Shown: positions 23,977 to 36,076 of the stretch, one piece after another
Layout: the number at the start of each line of letters is the position of its first letter
How positions within the stretch are numbered: the first letter of the stretch is position 1
Assembly: GCA_012295275.1 (NCBI GenBank)
Contig: CM022671.1
Span: 18,691,456 to 18,755,455, forward strand
Length of the DNA stretch: 64,000 nucleotides
Direction: 5' to 3'
DNA from: Chrysomallon squamiferum
Lineage: Eukaryota > Mollusca > Gastropoda > Neomphalida > Peltospiridae
Position numbers and translations under genes: made by a program
Notes under the pieces: generated by a model
The model's input: only the letters and a program-made list of their open reading frames with translations
The model's database searches: none
Told to the model about the DNA's origin: nothing

Positions 23977-26900
23977 TTAAATGTTATAAAGAGTAACTGC
24001 AAACAGAGAAAACAGAGGCAGTAAGACATTCGGAAACATAGCTGGTGATGAATTGATGCTTCTTTCTATTTCTGCCATCCGAGCTCTCTTCTCGTAGTCC
24101 GGTAAACTGCAGTATGGATATTTGATTCCACTGAAGAACTTTCCGTAAATAGTTTGAACAGATTTGCAATCGCCTGTGACAGGTTCCACATAGCATTTGA
24201 TGAGCCGATCAAAAAAACTGAAAACAAATTTGACAAACTTCAGTTCATTGTTATAACAAACGGATTACTTTTCTAATATTAGTTAGTTATTACCCGCCGC
24301 AAACATAACTTTTCTCAGACGTTACCCATTGTCCAAATCTGTCTCTTATTTACATCATACATCAAATCGATTATACAAATATTCCGATATTATTTTTACA
24401 GTGTGATTGTATAATGTACAGATAACAGCATGCAGCGTAATAAAACTCCTTCCAAATGAGGCATGGTCCACTTATGGAATATAACACAAATACAATTACA
24501 TATTACTGAATAAAATAACATGAAAACTATAATGTGTGATGGTATATTTCAATATTTAACCTTCTGTAAAATTTATTTCTTTCCTGTAAAACATTCCATG
24601 TAGTGGAACGGGATATAACATGCAACTGAAGTCAGTTAAAATGTGTCAGATGATTTTAAAATATTCACTTAGTTAAACCTATTATAACTGAAAAACAGCA
24701 TTCGAAAATTAGTAAATTTTGAAGGACTAAAATACAAAACAAGTACAAAAAGGTAAAAGGAAAAAAAAAGATAATGTTGAAATGCAGGGTAGTAACTCAT
24801 GTGCAAAGTACGTCATATGTGTACTTAACACTGTGGTAGGAGTTCTGCTGAAGGCTCCGGATCATGTCAGACTTGGCACTGTATACGCAGGACGGTGCCG
24901 TACTAAATAAACTCTTCAGACATGTACTCTTTTCAGAAAATTCTGCATTAGAAGATAAGTTAATTTCATAGTATAAGAAAGTATTGCATTAATATATGTG
25001 TAAATAATTAACTAACTAAACTGATTAACTTACTAACTAAATAACTAAATAAATAAATAAGTAAATTAATAATAAAAGACGTACAGAAAGATTGTTTATT
25101 GTCTTTAACGACATATAATCATCAATTAAAACTATATTTACTATTCTGATAAGTAAATCACGTTTTCCTTTCACTGCTATCAAACATACACGCGCATGTG
25201 CACAATTTTCCTAGAAACTAATGAACCTATTTACAACACAAACCTATGCCTGTCCACGTACCATAAGAAGAATTACATATATTACTAATACTAAATACAG
25301 TCATTGTACACAATTTTATCAACAGCAATCATACAAAACAAAAAACCTCTGAAATACAAAGTCATTCAAGTTGAAATGTTAGCTAGTTCATACAGTCTAA
25401 CGCTGTCTTTGTCTATCTCTGTTTCTGTCTGTCTCTGTCTTTGTCTATCTCTGTCTGTGTCTATCTCTGTCTCTGTCTATCTCTGTCTCTGTCTCTCTGT
25501 TTCTCTCTTTGTGTTTTAATATTCAAGAAAATATTGTCTGGTGTCAAATATTTCCAGTGTACACTTGTTAAAAATGTATAAAATTATATTTGTTACTTTG
25601 GCGATATAAACAGAATATTTTGTAATCAGTACCTTTACTATTGTCACATAAATACTGAAGACTCTCTCGCCATTTAGTTACGTTTAAGAGGAGGTCTAGC
25701 AGTTTTCTCTCTTTTGGATTATCACGACATTCGTTAATAGGCCCCTCCATGCAGTCAACACCAGACTTCATTGATGATCTCAAATACAAAATATTTACGT
25801 TCATTAAATACAAAACACAGACACAGTGTCTGTAATGGATGTACATATATATATATGGTACGACAAGAACGCGCCATGACAAAACAGTACTGAGACAATG
25901 TGTGTTTGTGAAAACATATAGAAAAACCGAAGAAGGATGAATGTAAATTCGGTTTTACCAAGTAATTTCAAAACAATACTATTAATAATTAAGATTGTTT
26001 TCTGGGTTTTTTAAATTATAAGCTTAACTGTAAGAAATATATAAAGTTTATGAACAATTAAGAACAATCAGCTTTTGAGTAATACACTTTTAAAAACACG
26101 CAAATTTGCTGTTACATTTCACATACTGTTGTAGTCACCTATTTCATTCATATATTCATTCATGTATTTAATGACTGTTCGCTTAAGAATTACTTACGTC
26201 TAACATATTTCCCAAAAGCTATAATTATTAGAATTACCTGCACAATGTCATGCTATCGTAAAGAGAAAGCTCGTGAGAGTAGAGTGGCGAGTTGGACATG
26301 CATTTCTGTATCTCAGAGTTGGCACTGCTGAAGTCATAGTAGCCATAAACCAGACTCACTGGAAGAAACACCAATAAATTGAAAGAATCTATAAAAATTT
26401 ACATCTACGGTTGTTACTGTGGTGTCAGCTGACATTGCCACAGCGATTAATAATAGTTATATAATGGTTGCATAATAGAAAGATACAGATTTGAGGAAAA
26501 TGATAGCTGCTAAGACTATGGTTGTTGCAAAATAGTTAGAAATTACGACATTAGTTCTAAAGTAAATAAAACCTTTAAAGCAGTGGTCAGAAATTATGTA
26601 GTTATACCGTGGATAGAATGTACAAAGTTAGTTCAAAAGAGGTTAAAAGTGGTAACGCAATGATGAGAAATTACGAAGTTAATTTTAAGAATGATTAAAT
26701 CTAGTGGTACAACTATTAAAAATTACGGAAACTTCTCTTTATGACCAACACGTTCATGATTATAATGGAAGGTTTCATATATACCGATGATTAAAATGTA
26801 CAGAACCTCTTGGATTGCAGTAAGCTCGAAATCACCACTGTTAGTATTATGCATTTTCTAATGAACTAGAGTATATTACATTTATATGTGCTGAAATTCA

Positions 26901-27953
26901 TATTAGTTTACATATGTGACTATCATTTTCCAAAGAGCGTGAGCAAAAATAAAGGTGCTTCGGATTTATTCTTATAACACATGTGTTATGAATAAGTATG
27001 TTTGTTTTCAGCTAACTCGGAACTTATCAGTCCAAACGACACATAACATATCTACCCCGTAGATTTGACCACTAAGTGAAACAGAAATTGTCGTCCAGCC
27101 AAAATAATAAGCTTATATTTGTATATGAGCAACAGCATTTAATTATTGAACACAGTTGCCTAATAATGGCCACCAACTCCACAGTCCCACCCGTGTCTTA
27201 CTCCTCTTTGTTCTTTGTTGTCTCCTTCGTCTCGCTGGGCTCTTTAGTCTTTTACTTAAACACGTCGCGGACATCCCTGAAGTCAGCAGAGCGTAGCTGA
27301 CAAAAATTCCGTATGTCTCTCGCTAATGACCGTTAATTGTTAGGCCATTTCAGTTACTGGATTACTGTTAACTAACAGTAGATATTTAATTAATACATAC
27401 TGTTAGGTATATTTATAGAAATGAATGGTTAACATATTTACTTACTTTAATGATGCATACAGGTTAATTACGGAATGTTAAACTGTATTAAAGAAAGGTG
27501 TTTAGGTAAATATTAAATATAATATGTTACGGATATTTTTAAAAACTGTACCTTAAAAGTAAAACAATATAAAATATTATAATAAGTTAAAAAAATAGCT
27601 ACCACCAGATTCTGCAAGTGGGTAAGTATAAACTAAACTGCGATCCGTTTCTTAGTAAATAAGTTAGGATCAATTTTCTAAGTTAAAGAAACACAGAAAA
27701 CAGTAGGCCTACTACATCTAAATATCGCTGAGGAAACTGTCCACAGCTTGAACGAGGTCCTATTAGGGTTTTGCTAAGGGCCGTACTACGTAAGTTAAGA
27801 AAAAAACAAAAACTGTTTAACGTCATATATGTCCATAATTATTATAATGGGAAACAAAAAAAGAAGAAAATATCTATGAACACAAAACGGATTTTACAAA
27901 TGTGGACCTAGCTACTGAAATCTGTAACAGAATGTGATAAATAAATTCTTAAG

Positions 27954-27987
<34 letters not shown>

Positions 27988-28278
27988 CGAGTAAAGACAT
28001 TTAACACTATCTTCACTAATTTGTCCGATAAAATTAACATCAATTTTTAATAATGTTGGATTATGATGATCATTAGTACCGATGTTGATAATTTACATTT
28101 CATGAGACTAATAGGTGAGATTTACTTAAATAAAAAATCTTGTTTGTATGAAAAAATAATTTTAGATTTAATGACTTATATTGTCTTTTTCTTCTCAGAG
28201 TCAAAAGTTGACATGGTAAATAAAAAAATAAACCGTCAGTTTAAATGGAAATATTGTTAGGCTGTATTAAAATATAAA

Positions 28279-28309
<31 letters not shown>

Positions 28310-29039
28310 GTGTACACGGAATATTAAATAATAACAATGCATTACATCTATTTACCGAAATTATCAACTTCTACAGTGAAAACGAGAAATGTTCGGTAAT
28401 GAAAATAGTCTTTAAATCTCGTTTCTAAGAAAGAATGAAAAGTGCCAAAGCTGGAACATTTTGTGTATGTGATTCCTTTTAGTGATAGAATCAAATCTTT
28501 GTAAGGAAAAAACTAAAATTAAAAATAAAAACAGCTGAGCTAGATAAGATCCGAGTAGTTTGAAAATATCGGACAACCGAGTTTGTTTCTCTGCTCGTCT
28601 AAACCATTGTTCATATAGGAGTACCTTTTCTGAAAACCACAGTTGGATAGGAGTACCTTTTCTGAAAACCACAGTTGGATAGGAGTACCTTTTCTGAAAA
28701 CCACAGTTGGATAGGAGTACCTTTTCTGAAAACCTTCTTGTCGAAAACAACTTATTTTAAAGATTTATCATTGCTACTTTTTTCAAAATGAAATTTGATA
28801 TACTTGTATATTTCAGATCTTAAGTGATATGACCTTTTGAGAATTAATCAATCAGTTTCAGATCTTTTGGTCCTCAAAAGGCGAACGAAATAGACTGTCA
28901 TATTTTTATTCCGGGTATGCATTTTTGATTTAAAGCTGCTGTATAAACAGCTAAAAGTTGGTCATTTTATTTATTAAGAAATACATATATATTTCTTAGT
29001 AAATAAAATTGCCAACTTCTAGCTGTACATATATATATA

Positions 29040-29074
<35 letters not shown>

Positions 29075-29237
29075 TGTTTCCAGTATCTACATTTTTAACT
29101 ATTTGAATTTTCTTAAACACGCTAAAATAAGAAAGATTAATTTGAACCAAAATATATATTTTCCAAACTTTAAGCTATTATTTACCTGTCGCCAAAGGAA
29201 TAACAAATAGCACTGTTAAGATCGTGAATCTTCCCAT
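23977..29237 (-). CDS. 12-cysteine family member 3, with defective exon 4 donor and a lost cysteine
   Basis: Expected exons: 29237-29186, 26358-26238, 25778-25633, 24942-24801 and 24217-23977 (702 nt, same phases as its paralogues). All exons are open, but two defects stand out. The exon 4 donor reads ATGAGT instead of GTGAGT, because the plus-strand base at 24800 is T rather than C. The first mature cysteine in exon 2 is tyrosine (TAC TAT GAC against TAC TGT GAC). If intron 4 is retained, translation stops at once (TGC ACA TGA). That would leave a protein ending after exon 4, without the last three cysteines and the GPI tail. The gene is therefore a young pseudogene, a soluble truncated form, or uses another donor. 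The signal peptide is MGRFTILTVLFVIPLAT. Confidence 0.7.
25405..25515. repeat. TCTCTG/TCTATC-type tandem repeat
   Basis: Interrupted hexa/dodecanucleotide repeat in intron 3 of family member 3. The counterparts are 37500-37612 in unit 3 and a much shorter tract at about 13593-13650 in unit 1. ORFs across it are artefacts. Confidence 0.85.
27012..27300 (+). CDS. 44-aa predicted single-pass membrane protein, nested antisense in intron 1 of family member 3
   Basis: The likely start is ATG 27166 (context ATAATGG), giving 44 residues. The in-frame ATG at 27076 would give 74. The N-terminus has an N-glycosylation motif (NST), then a hydrophobic segment LFFVVSFVSLGSLVFYL and a polar tail ending KSAERS. 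Codons are markedly GC-richer than the surrounding intron, which hints at real coding. A clean acceptor (TTTGTTTTCAG) ends at 27011, so this may be the last exon of a small gene. The plus-strand ORF is duplicated intact at 39246-39380 and truncated in unit 1. The product is not recognised. Confidence 0.4.
28618..28734. repeat. 32-bp tandem repeat, unit 2 (about 3.7 copies)
   Basis: Copies start at 28618, 28650, 28682 and 28714 and are almost identical. Units 1 and 3 have two copies each at the matching place. The 112-codon minus-strand ORF here reads through the repeat and is not a gene. Confidence 0.9.
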
Positions 29238-30033
29238 ATTAAATACTTTATTATGAGTTAATTCCTGTATGGTCTCGATGAATTGCAAGCCCTCTCCGAA
29301 ATGCAAATATCTGTCGTCCTTGTGGAATATAATTTTACTGTTATTATGCGCAGGTGTTATTTCATACTTAAATGTGTGCAGCATGAAATGACAGATAACG
29401 AGGAACTTGAATACAAAAAATGCATTCTTGACATCTAAAAAGTCACGTTCTTTCCCCAAAATATAAGTCCCTCCTCCAAGGATCGATTTACGTTTAAACT
29501 GTTTAACAAAATTATGGTTAATTTACTTCAGTATTCATACGTATATTTTACTTTGTTTTTGGATAATGTTGGTTCAATGCATCAAAATGTGATTTCAATA
29601 CACGCGTGCAATATGACAAATGGTGTTCTTTTCATTACTCAAAGAGACAGGGCATATGCAACTAAAACTTTATTTTAATTTATTTGTAAGCAACAGTCAT
29701 TTACAAAAACGTGCTAAACGTTTTTCGTTAAGTATCTAGATCGGCCTCTCTCGCTCGACCCGTTTGGATTACAGTGAATTATTTGTTTTTGCGTAGTTGT
29801 ACTCCATCCTGGATTAACTTGGAAAAACCGGTTTATACAGGATTATATGTTCTTTTGTAACGTGTTTTTTAATAAGAAAAACGTATTTATAAATGACAAA
29901 TATTGTAAAATACAAAATAAAAGAGAATGCAAAGAAATTGTTTTGTAAAGTGTATTTATCTTGGAGATCAGACAAATCATTTTAATGCCTTTGGCTGGAG
30001 GTACAGCCTTTATCGACTCCTTTAGCTTAAATG

Positions 30034-30035
<2 letters not shown>

Positions 30036-30118
<83 letters not shown>

Positions 30119-30150
30119 GAGAGAGAGAGTGAGAAAGAAAGAGAGAGAGA
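30036..30150. repeat. compound (TA)n-(GA)n microsatellite
   Basis: A TA run, then an interrupted GA run, in the divergent intergenic region of unit 2. Confidence 0.9.
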
Positions 30151-31116
30151 TGTCTTTGTTTCGCTTAGTTGTGCATAATCTTTATAATAATTCTTTCTTA
30201 CTATTACTATTCTTATTCTATGATGACCATCATGATGATAATGATTAAGAAGGGTAACTTAAAAGAGACAACTATCACTATTTTTATTAATATGTGATAT
30301 AATTTCAGTAATTATCATCTCTGAACATTCCAAAAATGTTTTTATCATTCAACAGAACACAGTTTACGTGAACTCAACAGTCATGTTCAAACTTGTTACA
30401 GGAATTTTGTGATAAAAGAAAAACAGCAGAAAGACACAAGCAGTGACATACACTGTTCTCCTTTGTAATAAATGTTGACTTTTCTGATGACAAAGCCCTT
30501 CTGTCTAATTCTCTCAGTGACATCAACAAACAATTAGGGCTGAAAATATACACAAATGACAAACAGACAAAAAGAAACATAAATAAGTTCAGAAAAAATT
30601 TATGTCAATCTATTTGAATAAAAAAAAAAAAAAAAAAAAAAAAGAACTGCATTTATCTTACAAACATATTTGCAGACACAGAGGAAATTGTTTCATAACA
30701 ATCCCATAACATGTCCAGGTCCACATTCTCTTTGGAGAACAACATTTTATTCAAGAAAATAAATCTGAAGCTGCCTCCTATCAACTCTCTTTTATAGTTC
30801 CCAGTAATGGTGGTCAACAGAAAATGATCTAAAACTCACAAAGCTTTCAAAACATAAGAATATTCCTACGAGAGAAAATATTAAAACAGTTAAATAATAA
30901 AAAAAAAAATGAATGACAGTTTGAAATTACCAAACAAAACAATATGAACAACATAATCACCATTATGCAAAGCATAACATTAACTTTTGATATTCAAAAG
31001 TTGCCAATTTATTCAGATTCTAAAATAAACTTTCTCAATTTAATTCAAATTACATGATCATACCTTTTATGAGCAGTAGTTATAACAATATTAGGCTGGT
31101 TGATTTTTTGCTTATG

Positions 31117-31450
31117 CAGGTACCGGACCAATTATCAGGACTCCTTGGGACTTGAGGTATTCCGGATTTCTGGATTTTCCGGTTTTCCGGTACCAAGGCA
31201 TCTAAATACGTAAATAATTTGACATAAACATTTTAAAATTAAAAACATAAAGAAAATTGAAAATACTGTGGCGATTCGACACGTAAACAGTGCGGCGAGT
31301 GAATGAACGCCATGCGGCTTGAAAGAGTAGTTCCAATCTGGTGAAGACAACACCCGCACGCGCGAGAACTATGAAAATAGCGTCGGGAAAAAACTTCAGG
31401 TTTTCTGGTCTTTCCGGATTTAGGACGCCGGATAATTGGTCCGGGACCTA
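31117..31450. mobile_element. 334-bp MITE, pogo/Tigger-like TIRs (unit 2 copy)
   Basis: Same element and same length as 18684-19017, with ends CAGGTACCGGACCAATTATC and GATAATTGGTCCGGGACCTA. The left TA target base pair has decayed to TG here. It was inherited through the unit duplication rather than by independent insertion. Confidence 0.65.
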
Positions 31451-32647
31451 TAGTGTACCGGTAGTGTACTTGTGCATTCTGTTTCATGAAATTAAATGGC
31501 CAGTCGTGACCGACTTCACACTGGCTTCACCGATGTACAGTGGAAGATCTTGATAATTCATTCGGTGATTGGCAACACGCATTTGGTTTCAGTTTTTAGA
31601 ATACATGTGAGCAGTAATTTCTTGAAATGAAATCTGAAAAGAGGATGAATAAACACATATTTTTGCAGTTTTTTGACTGTTGCATTCTGAAACTCAGGGT
31701 CAAGAATGGCTACAAATTCAGATAGGTCACAAAGTGGTCAACAGAAAGAAGTGATGGTCCCTTCTTTTGCACCCTAAGAGTTATTTTGCAAGAATAGGAT
31801 TACCTAACTAAATTATTAGCCTTTTACAAGTCTTTTGTGTTATAAAGATGCATGACTTTAACATTAATATACATTGTCCATTTCAAAATAATAATAATAA
31901 AAAAGTAATAATAAAAATAAAAATAAAAATGTATCTCACATAGAAAACTTTGGACTAGAGAATGTGTATTTATTTGGCATATTCTAAAATGGCTATTAAC
32001 TGTTCTATTAATTAAACATTAATGTACTTGTACAATTAAATTATACTGTAAAGAATACATAATTTTTGGAGTTTTTGTTGTGGTTTTTCTTTTTTATTAT
32101 TAGTGTTTCAGAGGTCCTTCACAAAATGTCTTATTTGAAATGTTAATGATTTAACAGATGCTATAAAGTTTCTTAAATGTTTGAAACAAGATCATCAGTT
32201 TTTATTTGCATATATTTAGAATCAGACTGTTTTTGCAATCACATCATCAAATTGTTTGTTGTATTAAACATATAGACCTAAATAATGTAAAATAGAATGT
32301 ATTCACCATTCAAATACGTAAACGTGCATGACTTATCTGCATGTGATGAGATAGAAATAGACATGTTTATGTAAGTATAGACTACATAGTACACACATAA
32401 ATATATACATATGTATGTATATCACTATTTAGGATGGAAGTAGCATTGATGTACGAATAAAAATGAACTTTTTTAAATAAAACAAATTAATAATGAAAAT
32501 TAATGACAAACTGAAATAAACTATATTGCGATGAGAGTTTTATTCTTGTAGCTGCCGTTTCGTTTCTTGCAGATATACTTTTATAACCTATATCCTATTA
32601 TGCATTACGCCAAAATATTCATATAATTGACTGGTATCACTGCGGAT

Positions 32648-32773
32648 ATGGCGCTACATCGAATGGAAATCCCTGAAAGGAAGTTGATTTTGGGCATTTT
32701 AATTTTCCCGATGATTCTATATACATTAGTGAAAATGGTTGAGTGTTGTGAGAACGCCATAACGAAGAAGTGA
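32648..32773 (+). CDS. 41-aa predicted single-pass membrane protein ORF (unit 2 copy)
   Basis: Identical at the protein level to the ORF at 20191-20316. Just after the stop, a GTAAAG present in units 1 and 3 is ATAAAG here, so a possible donor downstream of the ORF is lost in this unit. Confidence 0.35.
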   Translation: MALHRMEIPERKLILGILIFPMILYTLVKMVECCENAITKK

Positions 32774-33307
32774 CAATAAAGACAGATTATAATTACGAAT
32801 AATAATTGTTATCATGTGATAAATTTAAAATAGAAATGATGAAACAGACATGAAATTAAAATATGTGCAAATCTATTCGAATAATCATTTATAATAAAAT
32901 GTTTTAATAATTAAACAATGCAAACCTCACATGAGACGATAATTGTTATTAACAAGTTTGTTTTTTTTTTGTTTTTTTTAATACATTTATTTAGTTATTA
33001 AATTTATTATTAATCTTGTTTTGTTTCTTTTCCACTAAAACTGCTTATCAGTTTCAAATGTTTGTCACATAATGCTTTAATTCACATATGAATGTCGCCA
33101 ATCTCATTTTTGCAAGGTAAATATCTTCTGATAGAAAGGATTTTTAGTTTTATTATTATTAACAAGTACACACATTCATAACATTTTAAATTTTATCATT
33201 GTAGCATCAATATTCAAAATAAAAATACATTTGACTAGATTCTTACAAGCTATAATTATAAATGTATAATATATTATATTTATGATATGATTTTTCTCCT
33301 CTTACAG

Positions 33308-34020
33308 CATATACCTGGATTGAATAAATTTGAATGTGATGAATTAAATCAAAACATACTTGAGTAGATCATTGTATGTGGTGAACCATGAATACCAGAC
33401 AGTATGACGACCCGGCAGAAATGCCACACTTTCGTGAACGAAGACGATCATGAAGTTGTTTGAGACACATGTTTATACAAGCATCAGAATTTATGACAGT
33501 TATGTAAAAATGGCAGCAGAAATGGTTATTTATCTTTATGCTATAGAATGAGACAATTAAAAGACAACCAGTAAAGCAACTCTTAAAACACCACAGATGA
33601 TATTTATAAAATTCAAATAAAGATTCAAATATTAATTCTTATTTTCACAACTGTACACTTTGGACTTTGGTGCTGTTTGTAATAAGACTTGGTTAAGTGA
33701 CTGTAATTATTTGTTCCTATTACATACAACACTGCTAGTCATATTATTCAGTACAACACTGACAATAATTAAAGTGCACTAATGTAATTGCAGCTTTTAT
33801 GAATCAGAATATGTGTATGCTGTGACAACAGTAACATAAAGGATTTAAAATTATATTTTTTTATCAAGATTGAGTTGATTCATTTTTTTCTAATTTAAAA
33901 AACAGGTTAGTGTTATAACTGAAGTTTACATTTTATAAAACGATAGGTATTAAAGATGATTTTGATAATTAACCTTTTTAACAAGCTTTAAAATACTATT
34001 GAGTCGTAAATAATTATAAC

Positions 34021-34066
<46 letters not shown>

Positions 34067-34173
34067 TAAAGTATAATTTATTCCATTCCACATATATATA
34101 TACAAAAATTTAATTTTTGTAGGACCGTGTTATAAATCTGGTTGTTGGTGCTTTTACTGCAGTAGTTGTGCTG
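33308..34173 (+). pseudogene. TMEM243 5' fragment, unit 2 (exon 1 damaged)
   Basis: Exon 1 starts after an AG acceptor at 33307 and has its ATG at 33388. A ~63-bp deletion removes its end and the splice donor, so the frame runs into TGA after 21 codons. The conserved PLFGE motif is also changed to PHFRE. Exon 2 (34123-34173) is intact. This copy cannot encode TMEM243 from its own exon 1. Confidence 0.75.
34024..34063. repeat. (CA)n microsatellite
   Basis: Perfect run just upstream of the duplicated TMEM243 exon 2. Unit 3 has a shorter tract (about 44293-44312). Confidence 0.95.
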
Positions 34174-35720
34174 GTAAGTAATGTCTTGAATATTTACTAG
34201 ATTCTTTCTGTTATTTCATGCAAATCATCTATAATAAATAAAAAAAAAAAAAAAAAAAACATGACAAAAACATTATACATGCTCATACATTAACATTTCA
34301 GTACCTAACACAAATGCTTGTAAAATGATTGTGCTAATTATCACATTTTTAAACCAAAACAAATTTATCTTATTATTTTATATGGAAAATGACCCTCGTT
34401 TTAAGACTGCTGTTTTAGATTATAATCAGTAAAATATTTTCCAGTGATTGTTTTAACCTTTTAAAAATTACAGTATTAGCAAACTTCAATTTTCTGTTTA
34501 AAAGTTAAGCCATAATTAGTTATTTTATTATGACTGATCACCTTCATTTAATCTGTAGAAATCTACAACAATGCATTTAAAATAAATAACCATGCAGGTA
34601 CATTCAGTTTTCAGCAAAATAAGGTCAGCTAGATAAAATTAATGAAATAATGTGAGGTAACATAGAGTTAGCATAAATTAATCGGTCTTTTTATGAAAAA
34701 ATAAGATGCCTCAATATTTTCTCATTAATTATTCATTTTTAGTTAGAAAGCGTTCATTCACATAATCTCAAGTAGATAAAATTTTGCTAATTGTTAGTTC
34801 AGATAAAATTGCAATCATAATAAAGAAATGTTAAAGTAAATAGGCCACATAAACAGACATTTTGAAGCCTGCTGAATAAAAAATAAATATAAATCTCAAA
34901 CTTGTACTTCTGTCATTATTTCAAAATAGAGGCAACAGGATTGTTAGAAATGGGAATGCCAGAAAAAGGGAAACATAATAATAGAGTTTAAGAAAAATCA
35001 AAGCTTACTTGCAGGTAAACACACACGAACAGCATTTCACATTTTCATTATTGTGTAAAATGCATGCATTCATTTATGAAACAACATAAACATTATCATT
35101 TAAATTAATATCCTATGAATATGTTAATGAATTATCCATTAATGATGATGATGGTGATCATGATGATCATGACAGATAAATAAAATAAAATTATAGTAGA
35201 TGAGGTTGGAACATATCTTTATGAAAATTTTTAATTAGTACCATAAAAGGTCTTAATTATAATGGCATTTTTCATAAACATAATAATAAAAGTTGTACTT
35301 AATGATATCATTATAAAACATGTCAGTGTGAACTGAAAATTTTAGTATTGGCTTTAAAACCAATAATAATGTTAACTTTTATTAAATTGTTTCTGTTAAC
35401 TATTATTATTATTGTTATTATCTTATTCATGTTGCTGTTTCTTACTGTTTTTAAAAATAATGCCTTATCTGTGTTTACTTAAGAATCAGCTCTTCTGAAA
35501 ATATAGCATTTAGGGCTTTTTAAATTAACTTTCAGATTTGGTAATAACGTCGTGCTTAATCTGTTGGTTTCGTCTTTTCCTACAGCAACAACAGAAATCA
35601 GTAACTGTCACATTCCGCTGAAATGTTTGCACGTTTTCAAGCTTGAATATCTTAGAAGTCTTGGGGGAGTGGAAACGTTTAAATATTTGCGTGCGTGAGT
35701 TGTAGTAAACGTGTCTACAT

Positions 35721-35837
<117 letters not shown>

Positions 35838-36076
35838 AATACTAAATAAAAAAAACAGGAAATACACAGGAAAAAACCAACTTCACTTTTTATTGAAAAC
35901 ATTTGTTTATTGTGTATATTTCAGTTTATGCACACTTGTACATGATTTTGATTGTCGACCTTATTAAATTTACATTTGTATGTATGGTTGAATGTATGGA
36001 CCTTATTAAATTTTCATTTGTTAGCATGTCTGAATATAAAATAAATGATCGACCTCTGGGTAGATATCCAGAATTT

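Larger units (their letters stand above)
22940..35548. repeat. tandem duplication unit 2 (~12.6 kb)
   Basis: Second direct copy. Its left part (22943-23462) is the boundary repeat shared with unit 1. Its right end runs ~600 bp further toward TMEM243 exon 3 than unit 1 does, ending at TAATAAC (35542-35548). Unit 3 DNA then starts at the point equivalent to base 23468 of unit 2. Both partner sequences read AAC at the joint, which is short microhomology. Confidence 0.85.

Noticed and set aside
28618-28734. Possible CRISPR-like repeat array
   Set aside because: Repeats are directly adjacent with no unique spacers, and the sequence is an animal nuclear genome.
28412-28750. 112-aa minus-strand ORF with repeated SEKVLL.../FRKG motifs
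   Set aside because: It reads through the 32-bp tandem repeat. Units 1 and 3 do not keep the frame.
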